Assembly: GCA_946807835.1 (NCBI GenBank)
Contig: OX327702.1
Location: 620,001-684,000 of the forward strand
Direction: 5' to 3'
DNA from: Ailanthus altissimus
Lineage: Eukaryota; Streptophyta; Magnoliopsida; Sapindales; Simaroubaceae
Length of the DNA stretch: 64,000 nucleotides
The notes beneath the pieces are model-generated. The model did not search any database. It had not been told where the DNA came from and saw only the letters and a program-made list of their open reading frames with translations. A program made the position numbers and the translations under genes. Positions within the stretch are counted from its first letter, which is position 1. Every line of letters starts with the position of its first letter. Positions 25,933 to 37,460 of this stretch are shown here, in pieces.

Positions 25933-28369
25933 TCAAATTTCGGTGCCATATCCAGAGTCCGAAGCTTCTCTCCACTTGCCATCAGCTATAATTCTATATA
26001 CGTAGAATGCAACCATTGCGCCACTGCAAAGGGAAGCCAGGTTATTATACAAAACAAAAAGGGCTGGTACAAACTAAAGGTCCATAGCATGTAAGAAATG
26101 AAAAAATGCCCAAACTATGCTCTTCATGATCTTCGTTCATTTTTCAGATTTGCTAGCATCATCATCACGCATGTACGTGCAGGTGGACATGAAAGTCTAA
26201 CTAGTAGTCCAAAGCAAGAATGCTATGCCCTCTTTCAGAAGACGTTATCAGAAATAAGAGAACATAAAATTCGAGATTAAAAATAGTACAAACCTGACAA
26301 CGGTTATCAAAAGATTTGGAAACGTCAATCTCTGCAAAGTGTCAAACAAAGAAAAAAATTTACATGGGCACATCAAATAATACAAGACATTTAAAAAACC
26401 AAAACAAAAACTTCTATGGTGAATCTCTACCTGAGACAATAAGCGTATATCCCTTAGAAATATTACACTTGCTATTGCTGCATATCATATAATGCAGTTA
26501 AAATATTAGTAAAATGTGGTAACTTGACATCATACGTAACAAAGAAAAACAACCAAAATACACAAATATGCCAATTTCATTCATGGTCAAACAACAAAAA
26601 AAAAATGTTAAATCAAACCCTGTAGAGCAAAGTACAAGTTTCCCATAGATCCACGTACAGAAACACAAATAAACCAAAGAGTTAGACAAAAGGCCAACAA
26701 CGATATTAAGCTATTCATTAGTATTAATGAATAGAGAAACATACCAAAAAGAAAAAGCTCAATGGTAAATAAAGCTTCGAATTTCAACACACTATAATGG
26801 GTGGTTTCCACCAATTAACAAATACCAGTGCAATGCATCCAATATGCAAATGATTGATTGACAGTTTATTACTAGTTTTTAGCTCAATTATAAAAAATAA
26901 ACAGTGTACTAACCTGCTTGTCCTTTCAAGGCAAGAGGAGATATTTTTCCTCTTTTATATGATCTTAAACTCAGTACACTTAAAGCCAAAAGTGTACCAC
27001 CCAGAATAACTCCGAACCTGATGGCAGGTATGCTGCCCGTTACCATAAAAGAAAGAAATCCACCGAGTGTGAGAAGCAAACCTGCAAAAGAATAAGTAAT
27101 GCATAACGTGTTTATAACTCACAGAAAGATAGAGGAGGCAAATAGCAATGTACATCAGCCAATTGACTGCTATCACAAATCGAACATACCATATGGTATT
27201 CCAAAGTAAAAGTCACGGTTTTTGGAAATGTCCTTCACATCATAAGTTGATGATGTAAATGTATCCACAATCTCCTTCACTTCAGGGGAATTTTCTGCAG
27301 CTTCTGTAATATATTTTTGACCATCTTTACTGAGTTCCTTTGCAACAACAGTCAGTTCCTTTCTTGCCTTTTCTGCTTCAATTTTCAACTGCTCCGAAGT
27401 TTGTTTAAAGATAGCAATGGCTCTCTTAGAATATATCTCATATGCTTCTTGTGACACATTCTGCATCCTTAAGGTTTGTTCTCTGAATGCAGCTAGAGTC
27501 TGTTTCCATGCTTCTTCTGATTCTTTAGCCTTTGCTTTAACATCATCACTTTTTGACTCTATGTCAATTTCTGAAGGCTTCAACATTAAAATTAAAAATA
27601 AAAAAAGAAAACAGCAGGACACAATTAGCTCATAGCAGCAAGATGAAATCCTTGCATGAACCTATGCTAGAGCTTAAGAAAACACAAAAATGGAATCTCC
27701 ATTTGATAACAGCTCGTGTAAAATGGGTTGCAAACAGAGTGATATACACGACACTATATCCAAAAATTTTCACTCTTCAAACTGCCTCGTCAAAGCATCT
27801 CCATATAAAGCCCAAAATCCTCAAACACACAGACTACGCGAATAATTTTTACTAATTTGAAGGCAATGAATTAAACTAAATAAATAAACCCCCAACATCA
27901 ATCAGCACATGGGAGTGGGACTAACAACAAAAAACCCATTTCAGATGGAAAATTTCCCTAAAGAAAATGCTAGATTATGTTAAACATAGCATTCTTATTA
28001 ATCACACGAATTATTTATTAAAAAAAAAGAACATTTTATCAAATTGTTAATACTAATGTATTAATTAATAGTAAGTTACAAAGAAATAACAGAATGCAAG
28101 CTCACCGACTCCTCGTGGGACGCTGCAAAAACGACACCTGATGATCGATTAAGCGACGTCCGCCGTTCCGGCAAATGGAAGCCAACTCCGAGCCGTCTCG
28201 CGGCAACTTTGACACCCGGGGCAACAATTGAGACCCGATGACCACGAGACTCGAACCGCACTGATGGGGACCCATAGAAAGCCGCCCTCTTCGCTACAGA
28301 AGAACCATAAGCAGGCCTAGGGTTAGAGTTGGGGTTTTTGATTGACAACAATTCAATTAACGCACTCAT
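25933..28369 (-). CDS. FAX3: FATTY ACID EXPORT 3-like chloroplast membrane protein
   Basis: Member of the Tmemb_14 (TMEM14/FAX) family; plastid FAX proteins act in moving fatty acids across the envelope. Six exons join in frame: 28369-28106, 27577-27190, 27081-26914, 26477-26431, 26331-26294, 26023-25933, giving 331 residues, close to Arabidopsis FAX3. Residues 1-85 form a Ser/Arg-rich, acid-poor transit peptide. Residues about 90-205 are a long charged amphipathic helical stretch (EEAWKQTLAAFREQ, EKARKELTVVAKEL), as in FAX3-type members. The membrane part begins at DFYFGIPYG (about 209-217) and has Gly-rich helices (LLLTLGGFLSF, GVILGGTLLALSVLS, then SGAMVAFYVYRI). The 47-bp and 38-bp exons were placed by phase and by protein similarity. 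The exon 2 acceptor (TTGAAG) is the least certain junction. A foldback transposon lies 155 bp upstream of the start codon. Confidence 0.9.
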
Positions 28370-28523
28370 GTCGCTTCTTCTTCTTCGTTCTTGCAGAGAG
28401 AAACAAAATGAGATTTTACAGTTTCAAATAGAGGCGAAACAACCGAGACTAGGGAGTCGTCACTTTGCTAAAGCTCTTACAAGGTTTGGTTTTAAGGGTT
28501 AGAAAAAATTTAATTGATTTTCA

Positions 28524-29711
28524 GGAAACGATCCTAAATAGCCTCTTTTTTTTAGGGTTGAATTTTTTTTTAATTTTTTAGCCCCTCATTTTTTGTTTAA
28601 TCCTAAAAAAATGATAAGTAGACAAAAACAAATTCTTTCACTATTTTTATAGTTCCGCTATAGTATACAGTTCTTTCTGAAATATATAATATCTATTGCT
28701 ACGAAATGCTATAACTATGGTAGCCAAACTTTTGTATTTTTTATTTATAATTAAATAAAATAAATTTAAATAATATAATTTTTAATAATAATATAACTCA
28801 ATTATACTATACATAATAAATAAATATTATAAATAATAAAAATAAACTATTTAATTTATTATATCAAAAAGTTTATAATAAATAATCATAAAATAAATAT
28901 ATTAATAATAACAAAAATAAATAAATATAAAAAGGGACAATATGTCTTGAGGGATAAGTTTAGTGCGATTAAATTTATTGCACTAAGGTAATATATTTTA
29001 TCGCATAATGTGATAAATGTTTTACTATTATCATGCAAGTGCAATAGTTTATAATATTATCGTGTGGGTGTGATATTTTGATATTGTTTATAGCACAAGT
29101 GTTATATTTTGTATTATTTATTGCACGATGCATTATATATATTTTTTTATTATTACTTATCACATTGGGACAATATTGTTTATGCGATATATTTTTATTA
29201 GAGTGATTTATTTTTTATGTCAACAACTTGAGTATGTAATTTTTTATTACCCCATTAATGTTTGCAAAAAAATTTTCATGCCACATCGACGTGAGCGGAA
29301 TATTTATTTTATTTTTTGCATCACCAATTTGAGTGCAATAGTATCATCACATAGAATAATTTAATGTAATAGTATTTTAACAATATCATGCATAATATTT
29401 TTATTATTTATAATATGATTAATTATATTATTTATTTAAAATTATATATTTATATTTATATTTATTTTATTTAATTATAAATATGTAAATTAAATAAAAT
29501 AATATAAAAATTATTACTATAGCCGTTACTTTTTATTATAATAAATACTACGCAATACATCGAATATTGTATATTATAACGGGTATTATAAAAATAGTAA
29601 AAAAAAATATTTTTATTCTATTATCATTTGTTCAGTAAAAGAAATAAAAGTGAAATAAAAGGTTTAAAAGAGTTTTTTTTTCTTAAAAAAACTTATTTAG
29701 GTTCATTTCCG
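28524..29711. mobile_element. Foldback MULE-like MITE with 10-bp target duplication
   Basis: TTGATTTTCA occurs immediately outside both ends (28514-28523 and 29712-29721). The element begins GGAAACGATCCTAAATAG, and its other end read in reverse gives CGGAAATGAACCTAAATAAG. Inverted similarity continues inward, including ACTATTTTTATA and the GTTATAATATACAAT-like segment (about 28640-28670 versus 29560-29600). The total is about 1188 bp and extremely AT-rich, with no coding potential. Long terminal inverted repeats plus a 9-10-bp target duplication are characteristic of Mutator-like elements. The centre carries several short GCAC/GTGC-type palindromes (about 28960-29180). Confidence 0.8.
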
Positions 29712-29721
29712 TTGATTTTCA

Positions 29722-31429
29722 AATTGGAGAGTAGGACATGCTAAGTGCGGATGAGGGGTGAAATGCTCACTGGACGCTCGTGTTTTGTGAGGAGTACGAA
29801 CCTTGCAATGCTTTCGCGACACGTAATTGGACAATAAATAAATAAAAGGCAACGTTTAAAGGGCCCCACTGAATCTCCAGGGTTGGTCTTTTGATACGCT
29901 ACAAATAAGTTGTTGGTGGTCCTTATTTCTGGCTATGATAAAGTTTTTTTTTTTAATAGTTAAAAAAATGTTATATATATATATATTTTTTATATTATGT
30001 TAATTTTATGTAAATTGCCACTTGATATAAAGAAAAGCAATAGATTCCTCTCCAACGCCCCTGAAGTTACCATAAACATAAGGTGTTCAAAAATATTATA
30101 ACATAAGGTTTTTGAAAATAATTGAGTAGTTCAATATGAGGATATTATGATTATAAGTAGTTATAAATTTATCGAGAATAAAAATGATTTATTTAATATT
30201 ATAAAAAATATCTTTTTTTTGTAGGTTGGTCTAATTTATTACTTTTTCTTATACTTATTTTGCTTTAGGGGTTTGGTTTACACGTATAATTTTTGTAATT
30301 TCATAGTATACTCATAGATTGATCAATTTTTATTTGAAAAGTTGTAGCTTCTTAACTATTATAGTTTCAATTTTTATTAATAGTTTAGCATTTTTTTTAT
30401 TGTAATTATGGTCTTGAAGCAAAATGAGATTTTAATCAGATATTAATTAGGTAATCTTTAAATTTTTATTGCTCTCTACAGTGCTTTGGGGCTAATAAGT
30501 TTTATGTTATGTGAATTTGAGCTTGCACAATTTGTTCGATTGAGACCTTATAATGCAATGTCGTTTTTTTTTATCTAATTACTATTTTTGTTTCTGTATT
30601 CTTATCTATCCATTAGATAATTTTAAATTTTAACAACATTATTATACTTTGTATCTCAACTTATATGTCATTAATTATTGACTATCATGTGTTAAGTAAT
30701 GATTGAGTTACATTTTCATTAATATAGTAATTATATAATATAAATCAATAATTGATATATTATATGTTACACCAATTAAAATATAAAATATGTCTCCTTG
30801 GTCTCAATTATATAAGCATGGTATTATTATAATTTCAATGGTGCAAAGTAACAACTTAGGTTGATTTTTTTATAATAAAAAAGTAAAATTTAAAAATTTA
30901 TTTGATATAAATATGTAATGATTTTGAAGTAACCACTGTTATGAAGTGAAAAAGCATTGGTGGTAATGCAAATAAGTAAATATTTAATAAATAATAATAA
31001 AATGAGTTCATATTCATGGCTTGAGTTATTTGTACTTTGGGACAAGAAAGGGATAAGATGCAATTTAACAAAAACAAGGTTGGTTTGTATTTGCATATAC
31101 ACAAAGAATCAATCAATAGCACAGCTACTTATTATCATTATCTAAAGTTTGCTTCCTTTTTCAAAACTTGAAAGCTTGAAAAGACCAAAACATTGTTGAG
31201 GAAAAAGAAGAGAAAAGAAAAGTATAGATATCATTTTATTTTTTTTGAAAATGCATAGATATCAATTTGAATAAACATATATATTTATACATTAATAATG
31301 ACTAATACTAAAAATAATTAATGAATTGGCTATTAAAGATTTATCGTCTAATTAATGAATGTTGCATTTGAGATTTTTTTTTTAAAAGAAAAAGGTTAAA
31401 ATATTACTTAAAAGCATTGTTTGTTAAAA
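29722..31429. other. AT-rich intergenic DNA
   Basis: No gene, RNA or defined repeat could be supported. A short (TA)n run is at about 29974-29985. Short ORFs at 30890-31145 overlap on both strands and look random. Confidence 0.5.
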
Positions 31430-32720
31430 ATAAGTAACAAATATCATTTCAATTTTTTATTTATCTAAAATGTAAAAGTCTTACATAAATATATAAATTA
31501 GTTCTCCATAGAAGGAATAACAGTAAGGAGTTTTGAAATAATAAAAAAAAAGAATAAATTTATGAGAACGAACAAATGATAGTTTTATATTTCAAAAACT
31601 TTTTTTTTTTTGGATTTTTCACTTCATGCCTTTTAAGAAAAAAAATTAAAATTTTTTATATTTACAATCAAAGAGAAAAAGATATATATATATAGTTTTG
31701 GGATTTTATTAATAATTATTTATGGTGTATTCATATTTGTATTGTGGTCATTTACATGCAACTTTTATAGTTGCTCCATTTATAATCATTGATGTTAACT
31801 TCATATTTGCAAGAATTTGAAAACTAAAAATAAAAAGATTGCAAGAAAAAATAAATTTAAAAAAAAAGATGGAGGATAAGGATGAGATTGTTGCCGAAGA
31901 CGATAATATCTTTTCTTAATTAGAGATTGGACCTACTCTGAATCGACCCCTTGCCATCCATGCATCTCAATAGAATATCTTTTGAATTATATTGATTTGG
32001 ATGAATGTTTAAAATAATAATAATAATCAATGCATATTGTTGGCCATTTCAAACTAGTACGTGCATAGTTTAATTTATGAAAAATTACAATAAAAAAAAT
32101 CTGTCGTCCTAGATAATTGAGTTTATCAATTCATGAATTTTATAAATGAGTTTGAATTTTTGTAAGGAAAGAAGAGCGGATTAAAATTTAAATTTTAATT
32201 CATTAATTATTATTTTATATAAAAAATAATTTTGTAAAATACGTGCTCTTCGTATGAAATAGATTATAATTTATAATTAATTAAAATTATACTTTAATGT
32301 GTTTTCAAATTTATGAATTCATACTCTAATACAGATTGAGATTTATAAACTATAAATAAATATAAAATCTTAACTCATAATTCAGTTCATTTATTAACAC
32401 TTCATTCAATTCATTCATCACTCTTTTGCTTGTCTTTTAGACACTCTTCATACGTAACAATTATTTTATTTAAATAAATCTTTTTTTTTTACATGAGGAC
32501 AATACTTTTTTATAAATTCGAGAAGAAATTGAGGGCAAGAAGGTATTTATTTTAAGAGTCTAAATTTTAAGAACTCCACGTACATAATTGAGATATAAAA
32601 TTTGTATCATAAATAATGTGGCATCTAACGTCTCAATCTCAAATGTTAGATTGATATTGTATAATTACAATATGATAAATTTTCATAAATAATCTCAAAA
32701 TTTTATAAATATACTTTTTT
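31430..32720 (+). repeat. Segmental duplication, copy 1
   Basis: Colinear with 35925-37460. Shared blocks include ATATAAATTAGTTCTCCATAG followed by GGAGTTTTGAAATAAT (31485-31545), GATTTGGATGAATGT (about 31994) and GAAATAGATTATA (about 32258). A TTCATTCA-rich block and ATAATTGAGATATAAAATTT (about 32585) follow. Blocks are in the same order and orientation, with indels, so this is an old direct duplication. It is noncoding. Confidence 0.85.
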
Positions 32721-32763
32721 AGCCATCTTTCAATTATTTATATCATTTTTTTTGTATAATATA

Positions 32764-34789
32764 TGTTGTCGGAGCTAAGGCACGTGTGGGTGTATACATG
32801 TGTTATTGTGTCTATTGCCTAATGAAGCGGAAGCGTATAAATTTTGTAATAAACACAATAAATACAATATATTAATCACATTAATATATTTATAGGTTAG
32901 AGAACTCACCTCAACGTATATTGTCATATGCGTATTTTTTCTGAAGTTCACATAGAGACCAACTCGTGTGCAGTTCTAGTCACCAACACAGTGGGCTTGG
33001 TGAGCTGAAACAGCAGCTCTGTATTCTGCTCGGGATTAACTCATAATCCCAAAAATGGGCGGGTGTATATTTTTATCATTTTCTCCAAAAGGATAAGAAA
33101 TGAAGAATTTAAAATAATTTACAATTACTCCAATTGGAGGTATAGAAAAAATGAACATTTTCCTTTTTTTTCTCTTCTTCTTCTTCTATTCTTCCTTTCC
33201 TCCATTTCTTTCTTTTTCTCTCTCGACCGAATTCGGCCTCACACACTCACTTTCTCTCTTTCTTTCTTTATATATATAATATAAAAAGAAATATATTTAA
33301 TTATTTAATAATTAAATAGTCAAAATGAGAAATGACCATTTTGCCCCTCATAAAATAGTTACCAAGTTTACCCCTTTGTGGGTCCCACCAAATCTCACAC
33401 TTTGGTAAACTCAACTGAGAGTCCACATACGCCACTGTGTCACTATATAATTAATAAATAACAATTATTGACTAATTGTTGTATTTAATACTTAATACAG
33501 ACACGCATGCATCCCCGTGGTAATATTGAATATTGCTGAATTAAACAATTTAATCTGCCACGCTGCCCCAATACACAACGAGTACACTTCATATCGTAGG
33601 ACTCCCTAGGTTCTACGCCCGATTCGTCAAATAGAACTATTCCATGAGTCTGTGAGCAATGCCTTACGCACACGTCACGGATATACAAATCAACGTATTG
33701 AATCATACAAGTTATGGTTACAATACACACATATAGTCTTTCTGTCATGATATCTTAGATGTCAAGGATATAGATTATCACCGTCAAATTCCTTTGTGCT
33801 CATTCATGTCCTATCTCCAGACTTGTATCTCAATGAACAATATGTGCAAACTCTTTTGCCATATTGTTTTGCGCATATTGTTCGACCCTAACGGAACTCT
33901 TTCTCGGGATGATTGCTTGTGGCCACAAGACTTTCTGAGATACAATCTCGAAGCATCTGGATATCAAACTCCATATGGGAGCTGATTGATCCCATATCTG
34001 TACGCAACGGACTCTATAAGCATCGGACCATACCCAGCGGTCACACCATGAAAGGTCTGTGACATGCGTGAAACTAAAGTATGGTGAATCACTTATAAGC
34101 CCACCATGGATCACTTATAAGCCCACCATGGATCACTTACAAGCCTACCATGGCACTCAGGTAAAATGACCACGTATACCACTCAACTCGAGAGGACCCT
34201 CCATTGACGGCTAACATTGAATGTCTATCGGAGTCCCTCGTGAGTCTGTTCCATATCCAGTCCTAACTAGATACCCGTACGTCAATACGAGCTCCAAGCT
34301 CATGGTCGGCTAGGAACGACCATCTATACCCTATAGGTACAACATATGTTGATATATATATAAAGGTATTCACCGACAGACCCGCATTGACAGAAATAGA
34401 TCAGGGACAATTATTTGAGAACATACTTGCGCAATATGCATTTCCTAGCACCTGATTGCAACTCTTGCAACTATACAGTTACTAGTATATTCCCAGGTCT
34501 ATATCCCATTACAAACAAGACTTCAACTCTTGGATCTGCTGAGTATTATAATCAGCTAATACTTAACTGTGCTAACATTTAATATTTATATCTCTCAGCA
34601 TGGCTGACTATAAGCTCTTATCTAAACTCCTTTAGATCTGATCCGAACTCCTTTAGATTTACAATGTCTATAACGTTACATACATAATACCATATAAATG
34701 GGTATTAGCGATTTAATTGGAATGTACACTTGTATAAATACATAAGTATATGTATATTCACTGATAGCACGTAAGTATCGACCCTAACA
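32764..34789 (-). mobile_element. Solo LTR, family A copy 3, reverse orientation (TSD ATATA)
   Basis: Read on the minus strand it begins TGTTAGGGTCGATACTTACG and ends CTCCGACAACA. Identical ATATA lies on each side (32759-32763 and 34790-34794). The minus strand is colinear with the solo LTRs at 10776 and 14599: it shares the AATATACTAGTAA block, CAGACTCACGAGG, CGTCAATGGAGG, CTTTCATGG with a nearby GTATGGTCCGATGC, and AGAAAGTCTTGTGGCC. At 2026 bp it has no internal region. It inserted between the two copies of the segmental duplication. The short ORFs inside it are not genes. Confidence 0.92.
34086..34152. repeat. Threefold 22-bp tandem repeat inside the solo LTR
   Basis: The unit ATCACTTATAAGCCCACCAT occurs three times in a row with a 22-bp period. 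The third copy has two changes (TTACAAGCCTACC). The other two family members have only one copy at the matching place, so this expansion is specific to this insertion. Confidence 0.85.
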
Positions 34790-34794
34790 ATATA

Positions 34795-35403
34795 GTGTTA
34801 AAAAAAATATTTGAACCCAAATCTAACAAATGTAAAATTGATTTGAGCTGATTCATCTCCAAAATATATTTTAATATTCAGAATTCGAGATAAGTAAATT
34901 TGAAATTATAAAACATCCACATGTAAAAAATATTTCTTTCATATTATGTATTTTCTGTCATATATATTCATAATATTATATTTGTTAAAAGTTGTTGTTG
35001 TTGTTTTAAAATGAATACATATGTAAATATAATTGCAGTGTATAATGGTGAAGCTTAAAAGGAAAATGAGGTTGAATTGAAGAAAAATGAGACGATGAAA
35101 AAATTTGAAAAAATTGATAGTTGCATCGTGAGGACTATACATATAATGCAGGGCTGAGATGCACTTCGTGGCATCTTGGCCAACAATTACAGGGCCGAGA
35201 TTAAGCCCCGAGATTGTTGGTCGAGATGTCATAAAGCATATCTCATCCATCGCATTTCGGCCCTGTCTCACATGTCGAGACGCTGCCGTATATGCACTCA
35301 CATGTCGAGACGCTGCCGTATATGCACTCACATGTCTTATGTCTCAAGCATTGTAATTCGCCAAATTTTCATGAATTATGATTTTTGATTTTTTTGGATG
35401 GTT

Positions 35404-35441
<38 letters not shown>

Positions 35442-35924
35442 TCAGATATCATGGAACATGATGTAATTATTATTTATTTTGAGAGAAAGTGTGAAGTTTT
35501 AGTGATAGAAAAAAGAGTTATGTAGATTATAGTAACTTTAGGATTTCGGTTCTAAAATATATTAAATTTGAATATTTTTTTGAATAATGTGTGTTATACA
35601 ATTAGAGTTTACAATGTAAAGTATAAGGTAACTTTGAAAATTAAAATTAATACAATGATGTATAAGTTAAAACCTATTAAAATTAAAAATGATAATGATA
35701 TCGATTCTTTTTGGGGGCCAATAAAATATTATCCTGTCATCTACATATAACAGTAGATCTTAAAACTTTTGTTTATAAAAATGATGCACAACCCCCTAAT
35801 CAGAACCCACCACATGTTTATACTCATTTATGTCATCCAGTGGTAACAATCAAGTGAGGTACATAACCCCAATAATATCAACAGTGGTTCTCTCAAATAT
35901 AACAAATGACTGTCATTATTTTTT
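34795..35924. other. Intergenic DNA with hairpin patch and (TA)n
   Basis: AT-rich flanks around the GC-rich foldback patch listed separately. An uninterrupted (TA)n microsatellite of about 30 bp is at 35409-35438. No gene seen; the short ORFs at 34939-35388 only read through the foldback patch. Confidence 0.5.
35170..35336. repeat. GC-rich hairpin followed by 30-bp tandem duplication
   Basis: The arm GGCATCTTGGCCAACAATT (35170-35188) pairs with ATTGTTGGTCGAGATGTC (35213-35230). This gives a stem of about 24 bp with a few mismatches and a loop of about 15 nt containing AAGCCCC. Just downstream, a 30-bp unit beginning ACATGTCGAGACGCTGCCG is perfectly repeated (about 35270-35329). TTTCGGCCCTGTCTC at about 35256 is a further inverted match to AGGGCCGAGA in the stem loop. 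The patch stands out sharply from AT-rich surroundings. It may be the core of a degraded foldback transposon; a small-RNA hairpin is possible but unsupported. Confidence 0.6.
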
Positions 35925-37460
35925 CTTTTATAACGTTCATTTCAATTTTTTTTACTTATTTAAAATGTAAACAAGTCTTATATAAATATATAAATTAGTT
36001 CTCCATAGATGAAATAACAAGGAGTTTTGAAATAATAAAAAAAAGAACAAATTTATAAGAACAAATAAATGATAGTTTTCGATCTCATAATTTTTTTTTA
36101 TTTTTCACTTCATTAAAAATTATATAAACCACTAAATCTGTTTTTCTATATTATATAAGTATTAAAAAAATTAAATTGACTAGATTATTATATATTTCAG
36201 TTTTGGACTATCTTTTGAATTTTTTTTCTATATTTTTATTATTTTAAATTTTAGGTTTTTTTAATTCACTTATTTAAATAATTTAGTAGAACATTTTTTG
36301 ACCCAATTTTTAGGTCAATTTCATATAACATAATTATGATTTGCTTAATTTGAAATAAATTTAAATTTTTTATTTATTAATAATATACTAATTTATAACA
36401 ACATTCATAAAATAAATTTCTCTTATATAATGAAATTACAATTAGTGTTTTTTCAATTTTTAATTTTAATAGTGAGTGAGTGAAATTGTTTGTGGGTAAA
36501 TATATATTTATATTTTCGTGACACATTATATTTAGTGACATTCCCAATTATTTAGTAACACATCGCAATGTAATTAAAATTTATCAAAAAAAAACTTAGT
36601 TTTTTGATTCAGTTATATTTTTTGAAAAACTGTACTAGACCGCTTGGTTTTTTTAAAAATATAATTGAACTAACTTTTTATGAATATAAAATCAAAATGA
36701 ACTAAATCGACCAACTAGTTCAATTTAATTTTTCAGTTATCAATATTTTTTAGCCCATTGAGAGATCTTGTTGATTTGGATGAATGTAAACTTTTTTGAA
36801 AAGTAATGTTATGCATACTATTGGGTCATCATATTGAGGTATAACTAGTTTGTGCATAGTCTAATTTATAGAAATCCATAATTCAGATTCATCATGTTAC
36901 ATAATTAAGCCCACCAACTCATGGATTCTACAAATAGATTTGAGCTTCATGACAAGATGAGAATGATAAAAATTTGAATCCTATTTAAATTTTAATTAAT
37001 TAATTATTAAATTATTCTTTTTATTTGAAATAGATTATAGTTTTAAATTAATTAAAATTTAATTATAATCATATTTTAATATAAATTTAGATTAATGAAT
37101 TCATACTTTGATACAAATTAAAATTTATGTACTATAAACAAGTAGGCAATCTTAACTCACAATCCTATTCATTCATTCACATTTGATTTAATTCATTTAT
37201 TATTCTCTTTTTTTGACTTTGAGACTCTCTACACACAACATCCATTCTATTTGATTAAATACTAATTTAACCATTTAAGTATTTTCTTTGCAGGAGGATA
37301 GTACTTTCCCTAAAATTTTGAGGAGAGATCGAGGTTAGGAAAGTTTTAAATTTTAGAAATTTTACATACATAATTAAGATATAAAATTTATATTTTAAAT
37401 AATATGACATCTAATATATCAATTATTGATTGATATTTTATAATTTTAATATTAATAACA
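35925..37460 (+). repeat. Segmental duplication, copy 2
   Basis: Colinear direct copy of 31430-32720, with an extra ~400 bp of unrelated sequence at about 36110-36760. Clear shared blocks are ATATAAATTAGTTCTCCATAG (about 35990), GATTTGGATGAATGT (about 36774), GAAATAGATTATA (about 37026) and ATAATTAAGATATAAAATTT (about 37370). Divergence and indels are similar throughout, indicating one old event. Confidence 0.85.
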
